This document shows positions 53,711-62,322 of a stretch of 64,000 bases of DNA, one piece after another (the first letter of the stretch is position 1; every line of letters starts with the position of its first letter). This DNA comes from Sporosarcina luteola. GTDB taxonomy: Bacteria; Bacillota; Bacilli; Bacillales_A; Planococcaceae. The translations under genes were made by a program, and so were the position numbers. A model generated the notes under the pieces. The model did not search any database, was not told the origin of the DNA, and saw nothing but the letters and a program-made list of their open reading frames with translations. Location: assembly GCF_007991495.1 (NCBI RefSeq), contig NZ_BJYL01000023.1:36527-100526 (forward strand). Direction: 5' to 3'.

Positions 53711-54510
53711 TATTCATTGATGACGATAAGAAACGAGTCAACTCCAACCTTTTTCAAATCACCGACTTGTTTGTCCGCGTTTGACTTGTCCTTGAATGAA
53801 CCGGTGATTACCCGGAAATACGTAACTCCATTCATCGTGAAGGTATCAATGAAACTATCGAAACCGTGTGCTTTTAACATAGCAATTTGCTCATCGGCAT
53901 TGGTCCTTACCGTAAACGAACCCGTCACCACACGATATAATACGCCAGACGGAGGCGGTGAACTTTTCTTTTTCAATCCAAGAGCCACGGCCAATCCGTT
54001 GACATGTCCCCTTGCCACATTGTCGATCCATGCTGAAACTTTCATTTTCGCGGCATCGGCAGCATTATCGATGAACCCATTTTCAGTCAGCATTGATGAC
54101 ATCTTCGTTTCTCTGAGGACATGGAAATTCGCCTTCTTTTTCCCGCGGTTCTTTAAATCATTTGTCTTCACAATTTCCGCATGAATCGTATTTCTCAGTT
54201 GAGCAGTTTTCGAAGTATCGGATAGTTTATCGAAAATATAATCCTCATACCCCGTCCCTCCGCCCGCATTGATATGGATGCTCAAATAATAATCAGCACC
54301 CCATGCATTCGCATCTTGCGTTCGTTTCCCCAAACTGACCGTCTGATCCCCCGTCCGGCTCATCCGAACAGTCGCATTGGAATACTCATTCTCCAATAGA
54401 TTTTGGACACGTTTCGCAATCGCCAGCGTCACATCTTTTTCCAATAAACCATTCCCGGTCGCTCCGGAGTCTGTCCCACCATGACCTGGGTCGATAAAAA
54501 TTTTAACCAT
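53710..54510 (-). CDS. cwlC: N-acetylmuramoyl-L-alanine amidase, CwlC type
   Basis: CwlC degrades mother-cell peptidoglycan late in sporulation. The 266-residue product has an Amidase_3 domain (zinc ligands in IFIDPGHGGTDSGATG, LSIHINAGGG; catalytic Glu in MLTENGFID) and a C-terminal SPOR domain with two half-repeats (YRVVTGSFTVRTNADEQIAM, FRVITGSFKDKSNADKQV). There is no signal peptide, as in B. subtilis CwlC, which is released on lysis. Sequence and length fit CwlC well. Confidence 0.9.
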   Translation of the reverse strand: MVKIFIDPGHGGTDSGATGNGLLEKDVTLAIAKRVQNLLENEYSNATVRMSRTGDQTVSLGKRTQDANAWGADYYLSIHINAGGGTGYEDYIFDKLSDTSKTAQLRNTIHAEIVKTNDLKNRGKKKANFHVLRETKMSSMLTENGFIDNAADAAKMKVSAWIDNVARGHVNGLAVALGLKKKSSPPPSGVLYRVVTGSFTVRTNADEQIAMLKAHGFDSFIDTFTMNGVTYFRVITGSFKDKSNADKQVGDLKKVGVDSFLIVINE

Positions 54511-54665
54511 ACTGATTCAACCTCCAATTATGTTTTGTTAGTATAGTTAATGTTAGAAATCAGCGCCGGGGACCGTCATTCAACCAAAAAACGAGCATTT
54601 GTCATCTTTTTATGATAAATCGGTGGGATTTTGCTCATTTAGGGACTTCTGACTTGATTAATTCC

Positions 54666-54705
54666 CTCGAAAAAAGCGCTGCCAACTTCCTCGGCAAGCG
54701 CTTCT
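54666..54705 (-). terminator. Terminator after the anti-sigma gene
   Basis: On the minus strand AGCGCTTGCC, loop, GGCAGCGCT then TTTTTTCG. Confidence 0.85.
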
Positions 54706-54707
54706 TC

Positions 54708-56021
54708 TTACTCCTTCACTTCCACTGTCACATCTCCAGTGATATAATTCGGGTAATTCGTCAGTTCAAAGCGAAGCGGGTTCGTATAATTCGTATTTTC
54801 AAATGTTAAATCCCAATGTCTAGTTCCGTTTTCGTCTACATACATACCTGTGGATGAAATACGGACGACCTTTCCAATTACATCCTCACCCGTCGTAAAT
54901 ATGTCATAGGTATGCATAGGGTCCCCTCCGCTGTCATGCATGATAATGTGAACTCCAGACTTTGACGCTTCCATGACTTGCAACCTACCATCTTTCGGGC
55001 CGTTGATGATTTCACCTTTTTCCGTATCTATGATCAAAGTAGCCTCGTCTTTGTCCAACGCCTGCAACTTATTGATACGTAAATAAAGTTTCTTCGGCTC
55101 CTCAAAGTAATTGCTTTGGAGGAAGTAGGTATCATCGCCCCTTCCAGACAAGCCATTCCTTATAGACCCCCACACCTCGCCGCGCTCATCCTCCAACCGC
55201 ATATCTTCGAACCCAAGGATCTTCTTCGTATTGGTTTCGTCAAATGCAATTTTCACGGCGACACGAAGCGGGTAGATGGTGATTTCTCGAATCGTGAATT
55301 TCTGGGCATCAATCTCGACTTCTTCATTTAACACAAATGTTTTACCCGGCTTCACATTCTCTTGCAGTTCAAATGGCAGTGAAAACGAGATCTCTTTCCC
55401 TTGGAATGAAACATCCATTTCCAGAGTGAAAGATAAGTTTTCAAATAGGGTTGGTTCGCCAAAATTGTACTCAATTTCACTGGCCCATTCGTTGGCTTTT
55501 TCATCGGGGATGGAACCACCATATGAAATTCCACTTGGCGGAACTTCCTGTTCATTTTGCAAGTCGACTTTCTGAATGCTAAGTCCTTTCACTGCTTCCG
55601 GCGACTTCATTGTGTAATAAATATACATCCCCGTTTCGTCTAAAATAACACCATCTATCGTCAGCGTCAGCCCATCTTTCGTTTGAGCCGCATCGACTTT
55701 CTGGTAATAGTCATTTTTGAGTATGGCGTCCAGTCCTTTATCGTATTGAATCAAATCAACAAATCTTTCCATTCCCGGTATCGCTGCAATTGCATTCGCA
55801 AATGCCGGAGACACGCGAATGGACGTTACGAATGTGGCAAATAGGAGTGCCGCTGCAACCAACGACCAAATCCGGTTGCGCTTTTTCCGCGACCTCGCCT
55901 TTTCACGCTTTGCCCGGTCAAACCCTTGACGAATCGCTTCATCCGCTTCGTCTAAAGGAAGGTGGATCTTATCTAGCTGGTCTTTCATTGCCAACAATTT
56001 TTCTTCTTCCTTCTCATACAT
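54708..56021 (-). CDS. DUF4179 anti-sigma factor
   Basis: A 437-residue single-pass membrane protein. The N-terminal cytoplasmic segment of about 45 residues is rich in charge (FDRAKREKARSRKKRNR). One helix follows (IWSLVAAALLFATFVTSI), then a large extracytoplasmic part opening with the DUF4179 domain (AFANAIAAIPGMERFVDLIQ, LTLTIDGVILDETGMYIYY). Such proteins hold the adjacent ECF sigma factor. It overlaps the sigma gene by 8 bp, so stoichiometry is coupled. The signal sensed is unknown. Confidence 0.88.
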   Translation of the reverse strand: MYEKEEEKLLAMKDQLDKIHLPLDEADEAIRQGFDRAKREKARSRKKRNRIWSLVAAALLFATFVTSIRVSPAFANAIAAIPGMERFVDLIQYDKGLDAILKNDYYQKVDAAQTKDGLTLTIDGVILDETGMYIYYTMKSPEAVKGLSIQKVDLQNEQEVPPSGISYGGSIPDEKANEWASEIEYNFGEPTLFENLSFTLEMDVSFQGKEISFSLPFELQENVKPGKTFVLNEEVEIDAQKFTIREITIYPLRVAVKIAFDETNTKKILGFEDMRLEDERGEVWGSIRNGLSGRGDDTYFLQSNYFEEPKKLYLRINKLQALDKDEATLIIDTEKGEIINGPKDGRLQVMEASKSGVHIIMHDSGGDPMHTYDIFTTGEDVIGKVVRISSTGMYVDENGTRHWDLTFENTNYTNPLRFELTNYPNYITGDVTVEVKE

Positions 56022-56532
56022 GATCCCTTCCTCCTTTATCCTCGAAGTGGCTCCGAAGCGACCTCAAAATCTTATGCAGCCTAGATTTAACGGTTCCTTC
56101 CGGTATGCTCGATAGTTCTGCAATTTCCTTTATTTTTACGTCCTGAAAGTATTTTAAATATATCAATTGCTGTTCGTCTGGTTTCAGTTTGGCCAATGCT
56201 TCAGCCAATTCCAATCGGTAGTCATCTTCCTTTCCGATTGTTTCGTCCACTTCCCCAGTCGTGATATATCGTTTTCCTCTTTTTAACTGGTCTTGGCAAT
56301 AGTTCATCATAATGCGGATGAGCCAAGTCTTCACATAAGCTGCTTCTCTGACAGTATGAATCTTTTTATATGCTCGATAGGTCACTTCTTGAAGCGCCTC
56401 CAATGCATCTTGCTCATTTTTCAAAAAGGCGATTGCCGTTCGAAGGAGCGCTTCTTTATGATATTGCATAAGCGCAAGAAAGGCGTCGTCGTCACCGCCA
56501 ATCGCTGCTTCACTCATTTCTTTCTCGTCCAT
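56014..56532 (-). CDS. ECF-type RNA polymerase sigma factor
   Basis: A 172-residue ECF sigma factor. Region 2 is YRAYKKIHTVREAAYVKTWL with IMMNYCQDQLKR; region 4 is LIYLKYFQDVKIKEIAELS and IPEGTVKSRLHKILRSLR. It resembles the SigV/YlaC-type group paired with DUF4179 anti-sigma proteins. AGTGAGGTGGGG precedes the ATG. An ECF-type promoter motif lies just upstream, suggesting autoregulation. Confidence 0.93.
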   Translation of the reverse strand: MDEKEMSEAAIGGDDDAFLALMQYHKEALLRTAIAFLKNEQDALEALQEVTYRAYKKIHTVREAAYVKTWLIRIMMNYCQDQLKRGKRYITTGEVDETIGKEDDYRLELAEALAKLKPDEQQLIYLKYFQDVKIKEIAELSSIPEGTVKSRLHKILRSLRSHFEDKGGRDHV

Positions 56533-56561
56533 TTCCCCACCTCACTCGCCCTTCCTACACA

Positions 56562-56589
56562 TTAGACTGCGTAAACTCGAAAAAGTTCA
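56562..56589 (-). promoter_or_regulatory. ECF-type autoregulatory promoter
   Basis: The minus strand reads TGAACTTTTT (56580-56589), about 8 bp, then CGCAGTCTAA (56562-56571), similar to TGAAC...CGTC promoters used by ECF factors. It lies 30 bp from the sigma start codon. Confidence 0.5.
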
Positions 56590-56654
56590 AATTGAAAAAC
56601 CTTACTCACTCAAATGAGCAAAAGGTCCTGTTTTGGTGATATATTTGCAGATTT

Positions 56655-56726
56655 GGTAGATAAAACCTTGTATCCAATCGATATAGTTCAATATTCAATC
56701 GATAAACCTCCGGATTCAATCGATAA
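56655..56726. repeat. Phased AATCGATA repeat (three copies and one degenerate)
   Basis: AATCGATA at 56676, 56697 and 56718, period 21 bp. The latter two are preceded by TTC. A degenerate copy GGTAGATA lies at 56655, again 21 bp away. The tract fills most of the 267-bp gap between the sigma gene and the UPF0180 gene. Confidence 0.75.
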
Positions 56727-56799
56727 CCCGTAACTCATAAATCCGCGGGCAACGGGCACAGTATGTTGAAAGCATTTTTCAAATAAGGAGGGGAAAAAT

Positions 56800-57039
56800 T
56801 TGAAACGTATCGCTATTGAGCAACCATATGAGGACGTCGCGACGGCGCTTCAAGCAAGAGGGTATGAAACGAAGATGTTCAACTCGGATGAAGATGTAAA
56901 AGGGTATGATATCGGAGTCGTCCGTGCAATCAATGAGGGGAATACGCAGGAGTTCGACTTTCCCGTGGTTTCCATGCGAGGGATGACCATCGAAGAAGCG
57001 GTGGACGCAGTCGAACATAAAGCGAATCTCATGCAATAA
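56800..57039 (+). CDS. UPF0180 (YkuS-like) protein
   Basis: A 79-residue protein beginning MKRIAIEQPYEDVATALQAR and continuing with YDIGVVRAIN and MRGMTIEEAVDAVEH, in line with the UPF0180/YkuS family of Bacillales. Function unknown. It starts at a TTG with AAGGAGGGG nine bases upstream. A terminator shared with selO follows. Confidence 0.75.
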   Translation: MKRIAIEQPYEDVATALQARGYETKMFNSDEDVKGYDIGVVRAINEGNTQEFDFPVVSMRGMTIEEAVDAVEHKANLMQ

Positions 57040-57044
57040 GATGA

Positions 57045-57080
57045 AGGAATCCGCAGCGCAATGCTGCGGATCCTTCTTCT
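57045..57080. terminator. Bidirectional terminator, UPF0180 and selO
   Basis: GAAGGAATCCGCAGC, loop GCAAT, GCTGCGGATCCTTC. Confidence 0.88.
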
Positions 57081-58540
57081 TATGTGCCGCAAAATGTCTG
57101 ATATGGCGTTGTCGAAGTGGATGGCTCTGTGTATTCAGCTTGTTCTTTGCTATATGCGAATGGATCCGCTAACACTTCCAATAGTTTTTCCATGACGCTG
57201 AAGTCTCCATCTACCGCAGCCTTCAATGCCTCTTCCACACGGTGGTTGCGCGGGATCACCGCTGGATTTGTTTGTTGCATTAATTGTTTAGCTTCTTCAT
57301 CTGATTGCGGTTGTCGTGAAAGTCTTTTTACCCAGCGATCGAGCCATTCGTCAAACCCAGACGCCTTGCACATCGGGAGCCCTTCCCACTGATCCAGCGT
57401 CAACGCGCGGAATGTATTCGTATAATCCGCTCCGCTGTTTTTCATCAACTGTAACAAATCCTTCACCAAGCGAACATCCTCTTGCTCTTCATTGAAAATG
57501 CCTAGTTTTGCACGCATCCCTGCCATCCAATGTGTATGATAGAGCTTTGCAAACTTCGACAGCTCCTGCTCCGCAATAGCAATCGCCTGTTCCTGCTCGT
57601 CATGCAATAAAGGTAAAAGCGTTTCCGCAAACCTGGCAAGATTCCATTCGGCTATCCCGGGCTGATTGCCATAAGCGTAGCGTGCATCCCGATCAATCGA
57701 ACTGAACACGGTCGCAGGGTCATAAGTTTCCATGAATGCGCACGGTCCATAATCGATCGTCTCACCGCTGATTGTCATATTATCTGTATTCATAACCCCG
57801 TGAATGAAACCGACGAGCTGCCATTTGGCAATTAACGAAGCTTGCCGTTCAATTACTTTTTGAAGCAACGACTCGTAAGGATTTGGGTCCCCCGTTACTT
57901 CCGGATAATGCCGTTCTATCGCGTAATCCGCCAAAATTTGCAAATCCGGAACGACTTGCCGAGCAGCAGCGTACTGGAACGTGCCGACCCGTAGATGGCT
58001 CGCAGCGACACGCGTCAAAATTGCGCCTTCCAGTGTATCTTCCCGGTAGACCGGTTCCCCTGTCACAACAACCGCCAGACTCCGCGTAGTTGGAATTCTG
58101 AGGGCATGCATTGCTTCACTGATGATAAATTCGCGCAACATCGGACCTAGACCTGCGCGACCATCGCCACCACGGGAAAAAGGTGTCCTACCCGATCCTT
58201 TCAACTGGATATCGACCCGCTTGCCATCCGGTGTAATCTGCTCCCCAAGCAACACAGCCCGTCCATCCCCAAGCATCGTAAAGTGTCCGAACTGATGTCC
58301 CGCGTAGGCTTGAGAAATCGGCTTTGCACCTTTAGGAGTACGATTCCCGGCAAACAGCTCAATACCTTCTTTGCCTTCCAGCATATTCGCATCCAGCCCG
58401 AGCTGCTCCGCAAGCGGATAGTTCAACACGACCAATTCCGGCGAGGGCGAAGACTCCGGCAACGTTTCCGCGTAAAAAGCTTCCGGCAGACGCGCGTAGC
58501 TATTTTCAATATTCCATCCGATAGTATCGGTCTTTGTCAT
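57080..58540 (-). CDS. selO: Protein adenylyltransferase SelO (YdiU family)
   Basis: SelO is a pseudokinase-fold enzyme that attaches AMP to protein hydroxyl groups, linked to redox stress in E. coli. The 486-residue product has [53 protein letters not shown] helix and [15 protein letters not shown] with YGPCAF. As usual in bacteria the C-terminal selenocysteine is replaced: the sequence ends near YQTFCGT. The ATG at 58540 is used; a GTG three codons earlier overlaps the purine stretch. Confidence 0.93.
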   Translation of the reverse strand: MTKTDTIGWNIENSYARLPEAFYAETLPESSPSPELVVLNYPLAEQLGLDANMLEGKEGIELFAGNRTPKGAKPISQAYAGHQFGHFTMLGDGRAVLLGEQITPDGKRVDIQLKGSGRTPFSRGGDGRAGLGPMLREFIISEAMHALRIPTTRSLAVVVTGEPVYREDTLEGAILTRVAASHLRVGTFQYAAARQVVPDLQILADYAIERHYPEVTGDPNPYESLLQKVIERQASLIAKWQLVGFIHGVMNTDNMTISGETIDYGPCAFMETYDPATVFSSIDRDARYAYGNQPGIAEWNLARFAETLLPLLHDEQEQAIAIAEQELSKFAKLYHTHWMAGMRAKLGIFNEEQEDVRLVKDLLQLMKNSGADYTNTFRALTLDQWEGLPMCKASGFDEWLDRWVKRLSRQPQSDEEAKQLMQQTNPAVIPRNHRVEEALKAAVDGDFSVMEKLLEVLADPFAYSKEQAEYTEPSTSTTPYQTFCGT

Positions 58541-58622
58541 CGTTTTCACTTCTTTCTTTCAGTATGACGTTCACCAAATTCATCTCTTTAAGTATACCCT
58601 TATTCCGCCGAATCAAAGAATG

Positions 58623-58636
58623 TTTATTCGAATAAA
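58623..58636. promoter_or_regulatory. Perfect palindrome upstream of selO
   Basis: TTTATTCGAATAAA, 14 bp, about 85 bp before the selO start. TATACT lies at 58592-58597 on the minus strand. It could be an operator; the regulator is unknown. Confidence 0.35.
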
Positions 58637-58689
58637 GTAATAGAGGATGCGGGAATCTTAAAATGAACAGACTCCTAATGACGCGATTC

Positions 58690-58720
58690 AAAAAAGATGG
58701 CCCTGCGCGGAGCCACCTTT
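58690..58720 (-). terminator. Terminator after the 28-residue peptide gene
   Basis: On the minus strand GGTGGCTCCGCGC and GCGC-type partner AGGGCCATC fold with TTTTTT following. Confidence 0.7.
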
Positions 58721-58738
58721 ACATGAACCCTATGCGGA

Positions 58739-58825
58739 TCATAACGACTCCATCAGAACTGTCATCATAATCCCTAACACAATGCCGACTACGAACACGA
58801 CTGTGAATAAGATTACCCGTTTCAA
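58739..58825 (-). CDS. 28-residue single-pass membrane peptide
   Basis: The frame starts at TTG and reads MKRVILFTVVFVVGIVLGIM, then MTVLMESL. It is one hydrophobic helix with a basic start. GGAGGATGAGCGA lies at good distance, and a terminator follows 20 bp after the stop. Candidate regulatory peptide or small membrane protein; no family known to me. Confidence 0.6.
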   Translation of the reverse strand: MKRVILFTVVFVVGIVLGIMMTVLMESL

Positions 58826-59011
58826 TCGCTCATCCTCCCGCCACGTCTTTTATCCAATGTATTAAAGGACAGGCGAAAACATGTGAACTATCCACGGTTC
58901 GTATTTCTGCCTCTCAGTCTTAAGGCTTACTGAAAAATCAAACACAGGACTGGTAGATTATGAACGGGAATACGGTATGATAGAAAGAAATCAGGCAGAA
59001 GGGGATTGACT

Positions 59012-59734
59012 ATGAATAAATTATTAGGGGCCGCGCTACTATCAGGTTTTGTCGTCATTATCGGTATTTACGGTTATAACAAATGGTTGGCGAAGACGAG
59101 CGGAAGTGAGATTTTGGTAGAAAGAGACAATGTCGAGGCGTTGAATGTGGCAGTTGAGTTCGGTATTGGCGACTTGCTCATTACCGGAGGTTCTACCGAA
59201 TGGATGAGCGGAAACGCGAACTATAATCATAAGAGACTAGAACCGAAAGTGAAATATAAGCAACGAAGAGATGTTGGCTTTGTCGATATTAAACAGGGAT
59301 CAAAGAGAATACTAGGCTTTAAAGAACGTAATTTGAAGAATGAATGGGATCTTCAATTGACAAACGATATCCCAGTCGATTTGGACGTCGAAATGGGCGT
59401 GTCTAATTCTACACTTGAATTGGATGGCATCCAGCTAAGCAGCCTTTCAATCGACGGCGGTGTAGGAGAATCCACTATCGACCTGAGTGGCAATTGGAGC
59501 AAAGGCTTTACCGCCGATCTCGATTTGGGCGTTGGAGACGTAACCCTCATTCTGCCAAAAGAGACGGGCGCCAAATTGAAAGTCTCCAAAGGAATTGGAG
59601 GGCTGGATGCAAAAGGCTTCATCAGCCAAGGGAATGAGGTCTATGTGAATGAAGCCTATGCAGATGCGGATGTTATCATTGATATTAAAATCGATATCGG
59701 TGTTGGGAAAGTCACAGTCAAGCAAGCTGAATGA
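59012..59734 (+). CDS. Membrane-anchored toast-rack domain protein
   Basis: A 240-residue protein with one N-terminal helix (LLGAALLSGFVVIIGIYGY) and an outside beta-solenoid with regularly spaced GVG/DLS motifs (EFGIGDLLITGG, MGVSNSTLELDG, GVGESTIDLSG, LGVGDVTLILP, DIGVGKVTVKQ). This fits the toast-rack/LiaF-C group, found in cell-envelope stress systems. The ATG at 59012 follows GGGGATTGACT; a TTG two codons earlier is less likely. No lia-type regulator is adjacent. Confidence 0.8.
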   Translation: MNKLLGAALLSGFVVIIGIYGYNKWLAKTSGSEILVERDNVEALNVAVEFGIGDLLITGGSTEWMSGNANYNHKRLEPKVKYKQRRDVGFVDIKQGSKRILGFKERNLKNEWDLQLTNDIPVDLDVEMGVSNSTLELDGIQLSSLSIDGGVGESTIDLSGNWSKGFTADLDLGVGDVTLILPKETGAKLKVSKGIGGLDAKGFISQGNEVYVNEAYADADVIIDIKIDIGVGKVTVKQAE

Positions 59735-59829
59735 ACGTTGCAGTAAGTCAAAGCACGTCTACTTGAAATACTTGGTCGTCATGAATCATCCTTTTCTACG
59801 CAAAATAGTAGTAAAAGGAGGCGCTTAAA

Positions 59830-60267
59830 TTGAAATGTCATTGGTTCCTCTCTGGCTTTATGTCGCTGTTCCTTCTGTTTCCGTTCCCAACATATGCAGA
59901 AGAAGATTATTATCAGCCACCTGAAAGGTCAAAAGAAGAACTTGTGATGGACTTATTCCTATCGTTGCTTTTGCCGGATATTCAAAATGCGGTTAACCAC
60001 TACTATGCAGAGTATCTTACAGTAAACCCATTAGTATACCCTTATCAAATTAAGATTTTAAACATGGAGAGGACGAACCATTACCGGGGATACATTTTTT
60101 CAGTGACCGTTGAAGTCACTCCTGTTGTCGGCCCGCATAATCCAGTTGGAATGGATCATCTAACTTTCACCATCACACCGGGTAACGTCAAACTGGAGAA
60201 GTTTCAGCACATTAAAACGTACGAATTACCTCCAAATTGGCAAGACATCGTTAAGAAAAAGTATTAA
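59830..60267 (+). CDS. Secreted DUF3888 protein
   Basis: A 145-residue protein with a signal peptide (FLSGFMSLFLLFPFPTYAEE, cleavage after YA) and the DUF3888 pattern ELVMDLFLSLLLPDIQNAVN followed by YYAEYL and VEVTPVVGPHNPVG. It starts at TTG after AAAAGGAGG. Function is unknown; the family is secreted in Bacillales. Confidence 0.82.
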   Translation: MKCHWFLSGFMSLFLLFPFPTYAEEDYYQPPERSKEELVMDLFLSLLLPDIQNAVNHYYAEYLTVNPLVYPYQIKILNMERTNHYRGYIFSVTVEVTPVVGPHNPVGMDHLTFTITPGNVKLEKFQHIKTYELPPNWQDIVKKKY

Positions 60268-60300
60268 TGCGCTGGAATTCATTTTATTTTCTTGTTTCAC

Positions 60301-60329
60301 TTGCAATTGCAACGGATACCATGTAAAGT
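60301..60329 (+). promoter_or_regulatory. Possible promoter of the lysine-riboswitch transcript
   Basis: TTGCAA (60301-60306), 17 bp, TAAAGT (60324-60329), about 45 bp before the riboswitch. Confidence 0.4.
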
Positions 60330-60371
60330 TACAGTAATTTAAAATTATCTTATTTCGCAAGTTTTGAAGTA

Positions 60372-60600
60372 AGGATAGAGGCGCAAAGACCATCAGTACA
60401 CAGTCAGAGGATAATGAGATCCTATGAAGACTGTGGAAAGGGGAATTTGCCGAAGTGGAGAGAATCTCATCTTCTCGAAGCTGGTTCTGGGTTGAATAAG
60501 TCCAGAACTGTCATATAGGTAACTATATGGAGGGCTATCTTGCAAAGAAATAATTCCTTTTATTTCAGTGCAGCAACGATCCCTCGTTGCTGCTTTTTGC
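60372..60600 (+). ncRNA. Lysine riboswitch (L-box) with terminator
   Basis: Lysine-box landmarks are present: GATAGAGGCGCAAAGACCAT, CAGTACACAGTC, AAGGGGAATTTGCCGAAG, GCTGGTTCTGGGTTG and the closing GGAGGGCTATC (to 60540). An intrinsic terminator follows (GCAGCAACGA, loop, TCGTTGCTGC then TTTTT, about 60570-60597). Lysine binding should stop transcription before dapA. This accounts for most of the 400-bp gap. Confidence 0.95.
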
Positions 60601-60669
60601 GTTCATTTATCAACTGCCCTTCTCCCTCTAATTTATTTACCAAAATAAAAGACAGGATGTGGAGAATCA

Positions 60670-61554
60670 ATGAATTTCGGACAAATTGCAACAGCAATGG
60701 TAACTCCTTTCGACACGCACGGGGAAATTGACTTTGAGGCTACAAGGAATTTGATCAATCACTTAATCGCCAATGGATCGGATAGCTTAGTTGTTTCAGG
60801 TACGACGGGAGAATCCCCAACGTTGACGAACATGGAAAAAGTCGAGTTATTTAAATTCACTGTGGAAGTTGTAAATGGAAGGGTTCCGGTCATTGCTGGA
60901 ACAGGTTCGAACAGTACTAGGGAATCGGTTGAACTGACAATGCTGGCAGAGGATGTAGGTGTTGACGGCGTCATGCTCGTCGCTCCGTATTATAACAAAC
61001 CTTGCCAAGAAGGAATGTACCTGCACTTCAAGACAATCGCGGCGGCCACCTCTTTACCGGTCATGCTCTACAATGTGCCAGGGCGCACTGCCGTGACAAT
61101 CGATGTTGATACAGTCGTACGTCTTTCAGCAATACCAAATATCGTTGCCATCAAAGAGGCGGGCGGCGATTTGGAGAAAATCGCTGAAATTATCGAACGC
61201 ACCCCACCAGGTTTTTCATTATATAGCGGAGATGACGGGTTAACGATTCCAATCTTATCGATTGGCGGGACGGGAGTCGTTTCGGTTTCATCCCATGTAT
61301 TGGGGAACGAAATGCAAACGATGATTCGAAACTTCAAGACAGGCAATATCCTGGAAGCGGCGGCGAATCATCGCAGGTTGCTGCCGATGATGAAAGCACT
61401 CTTTGCCGCTCCGAACCCTTCACCCGTAAAAGCGGCACTGAACTTAAAAGGAATTCCAGTAGGTGGCGTGCGATTGCCGATGATTCCGTTGAATGGAGAG
61501 CAGTTGAGTTCGTTGCAACAAGCTCTAGCTTTGAATGAAGAAGTGACGATTTAA
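60670..61554 (+). CDS. dapA: 4-hydroxy-tetrahydrodipicolinate synthase
   Basis: DapA condenses pyruvate with aspartate semialdehyde, the entry to lysine, diaminopimelate and, in spores, dipicolinate. The 294-residue barrel has GTTGESPTLT, the Schiff-base lysine in NIVAIKEAGGD, the tyrosine in MLYNVPGRTAVT, and a C-terminal NPSPVKAALNLKGIPVGG. GGAG lies before the ATG. It is monocistronic behind a lysine riboswitch, so it is probably the lysine-repressed isozyme; a second DapA may exist elsewhere. Confidence 0.95.
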   Translation: MNFGQIATAMVTPFDTHGEIDFEATRNLINHLIANGSDSLVVSGTTGESPTLTNMEKVELFKFTVEVVNGRVPVIAGTGSNSTRESVELTMLAEDVGVDGVMLVAPYYNKPCQEGMYLHFKTIAAATSLPVMLYNVPGRTAVTIDVDTVVRLSAIPNIVAIKEAGGDLEKIAEIIERTPPGFSLYSGDDGLTIPILSIGGTGVVSVSSHVLGNEMQTMIRNFKTGNILEAAANHRRLLPMMKALFAAPNPSPVKAALNLKGIPVGGVRLPMIPLNGEQLSSLQQALALNEEVTI

Positions 61555-61559
61555 TTCTA

Positions 61560-61604
61560 TTTAAAAACAATCCATCCTTTCAGCCCAATGGATGGATTGT
61601 TTTT
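61560..61604 (+). terminator. Terminator after dapA
   Basis: AAACAATCCATCC, loop TTTCAGCCCAAT, GGATGGATTGTTTTT. Confidence 0.92.
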
Positions 61605-61608
61605 CATA

Positions 61609-61908
61609 TTAGGATTTACTATATTTGTATTCCACTTCATCAAGGGCTTCGTTATAACCTACAAACAAATCGTGGCCGTTAAAAAACCATAAATCCGGCT
61701 CCTCCACGAAAAAAGTGATGCCATCCGACTCTGTTTGCACGGCAGCATTTTTCGAATCATTGTCTATCGTAAAGGCGAGTGAAAATCCTTCTTGAACCGG
61801 GCTTGATCCATAAATCTTTGAAAAGAATCGGACTTTATTTCCTTCTTCCAGTCCTACTTCCTCTTTAAACCAATGTATTGCCTGGTCGCTCACTTCTATT
61901 TTCATCAT
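61609..61908 (-). CDS. HesB/YneR-family protein
   Basis: A 99-residue protein of the HesB-like fold (IEVSDQAIHWFKEEVGLEEG, VRFFSKIYGSSPVQEGFSLA, GITFFVEEPDLWFF). The YneR subgroup lacks the three conserved cysteines of true A-type Fe-S carriers, and none is seen here. A direct role in Fe-S transfer is therefore unlikely. GGGAG precedes the ATG at 61908; neighbouring ATGs are equally possible. A promoter lies about 80 bp upstream. Confidence 0.82.
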   Translation of the reverse strand: MMKIEVSDQAIHWFKEEVGLEEGNKVRFFSKIYGSSPVQEGFSLAFTIDNDSKNAAVQTESDGITFFVEEPDLWFFNGHDLFVGYNEALDEVEYKYSKS

Positions 61909-61989
61909 AAACATCTCCCTTTCACCCTATATTCCCCGCTGCTCATTCGGTATTGATCGTCATTGACACGACTTACCTTACACATACAT

Positions 61990-62018
61990 ATTATATACGT
62001 GAACGACTCCTGTTGAAA
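61990..62018 (-). promoter_or_regulatory. Promoter of the HesB-like gene
   Basis: The minus strand shows TTTCAA (62013-62018), 17 bp, TATAAT (61990-61995). Nothing else is recognised between 61909 and 62119. Confidence 0.6.
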
Positions 62019-62119
62019 CCAACTTGATTACATACCTTATAAACACATGTCCTGCGGTTGTCATTTGGTTGAATGAAGGGATGTAAACATGTATACTTAA
62101 TGTAGACAGTGAATATAGT

Positions 62120-62247
62120 AAAAAGGCGACCGCCCAATGATTGCGCATTGAACGGTCAATGTAATAGTAGGGTCCCTTTGGGGATCGGCGAGCAGATAAA
62201 ATAATCCATCCTAAATGAGCCTCTAACTCAAGGATGGGTTATTTTTT
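62120..62247 (+). ncRNA. Candidate antisense (antitoxin) RNA of toxin locus 1
   Basis: On the plus strand TTGCGC, 15 bp, TAATAG (62141-62167) could start a short RNA that ends at a hairpin (CCATCCT/AGGATGG, then T6, 62206-62247). It is complementary to the 3' end of the toxin transcript, as in BsrG/SR4 and TxpA/RatA. The toxin mRNA itself ends on the minus strand in a hairpin at 62120-62157 (GACCG...CGGTC, T5). The promoter spacing is suboptimal. Confidence 0.5.
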
Positions 62248-62322
62248 ATGGTGAAATGACAAGAGTGTTACGACTAGCGCTGCGAAAGTGAATACAAGCA
62301 TTAGTGCTTCGAATATTGTCAT
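62239..62322 (-). CDS. Holin-like type I toxin (copy 1)
   Basis: A 27-residue hydrophobic peptide reading MTIFEALMLVFTFAALVVTL, then LSFHHKK. It matches the putative holin-like toxin family of Firmicutes type I toxin-antitoxin systems (x-E-x-LMLxxTFxxLVxxxL, basic tail). GGGAGGTGGTC is a strong ribosome-binding site. A paralogue with the same regulatory frame lies 1.34 kb away. The peptide should insert in the membrane; whether it is toxic here is untested. Confidence 0.8.
   Translation of the reverse strand: MTIFEALMLVFTFAALVVTLLSFHHKK

Noticed and set aside
61609..61908. A-type iron-sulfur carrier
   Set aside because: The three conserved cysteines of that group are absent; the YneR-like subgroup fits better.
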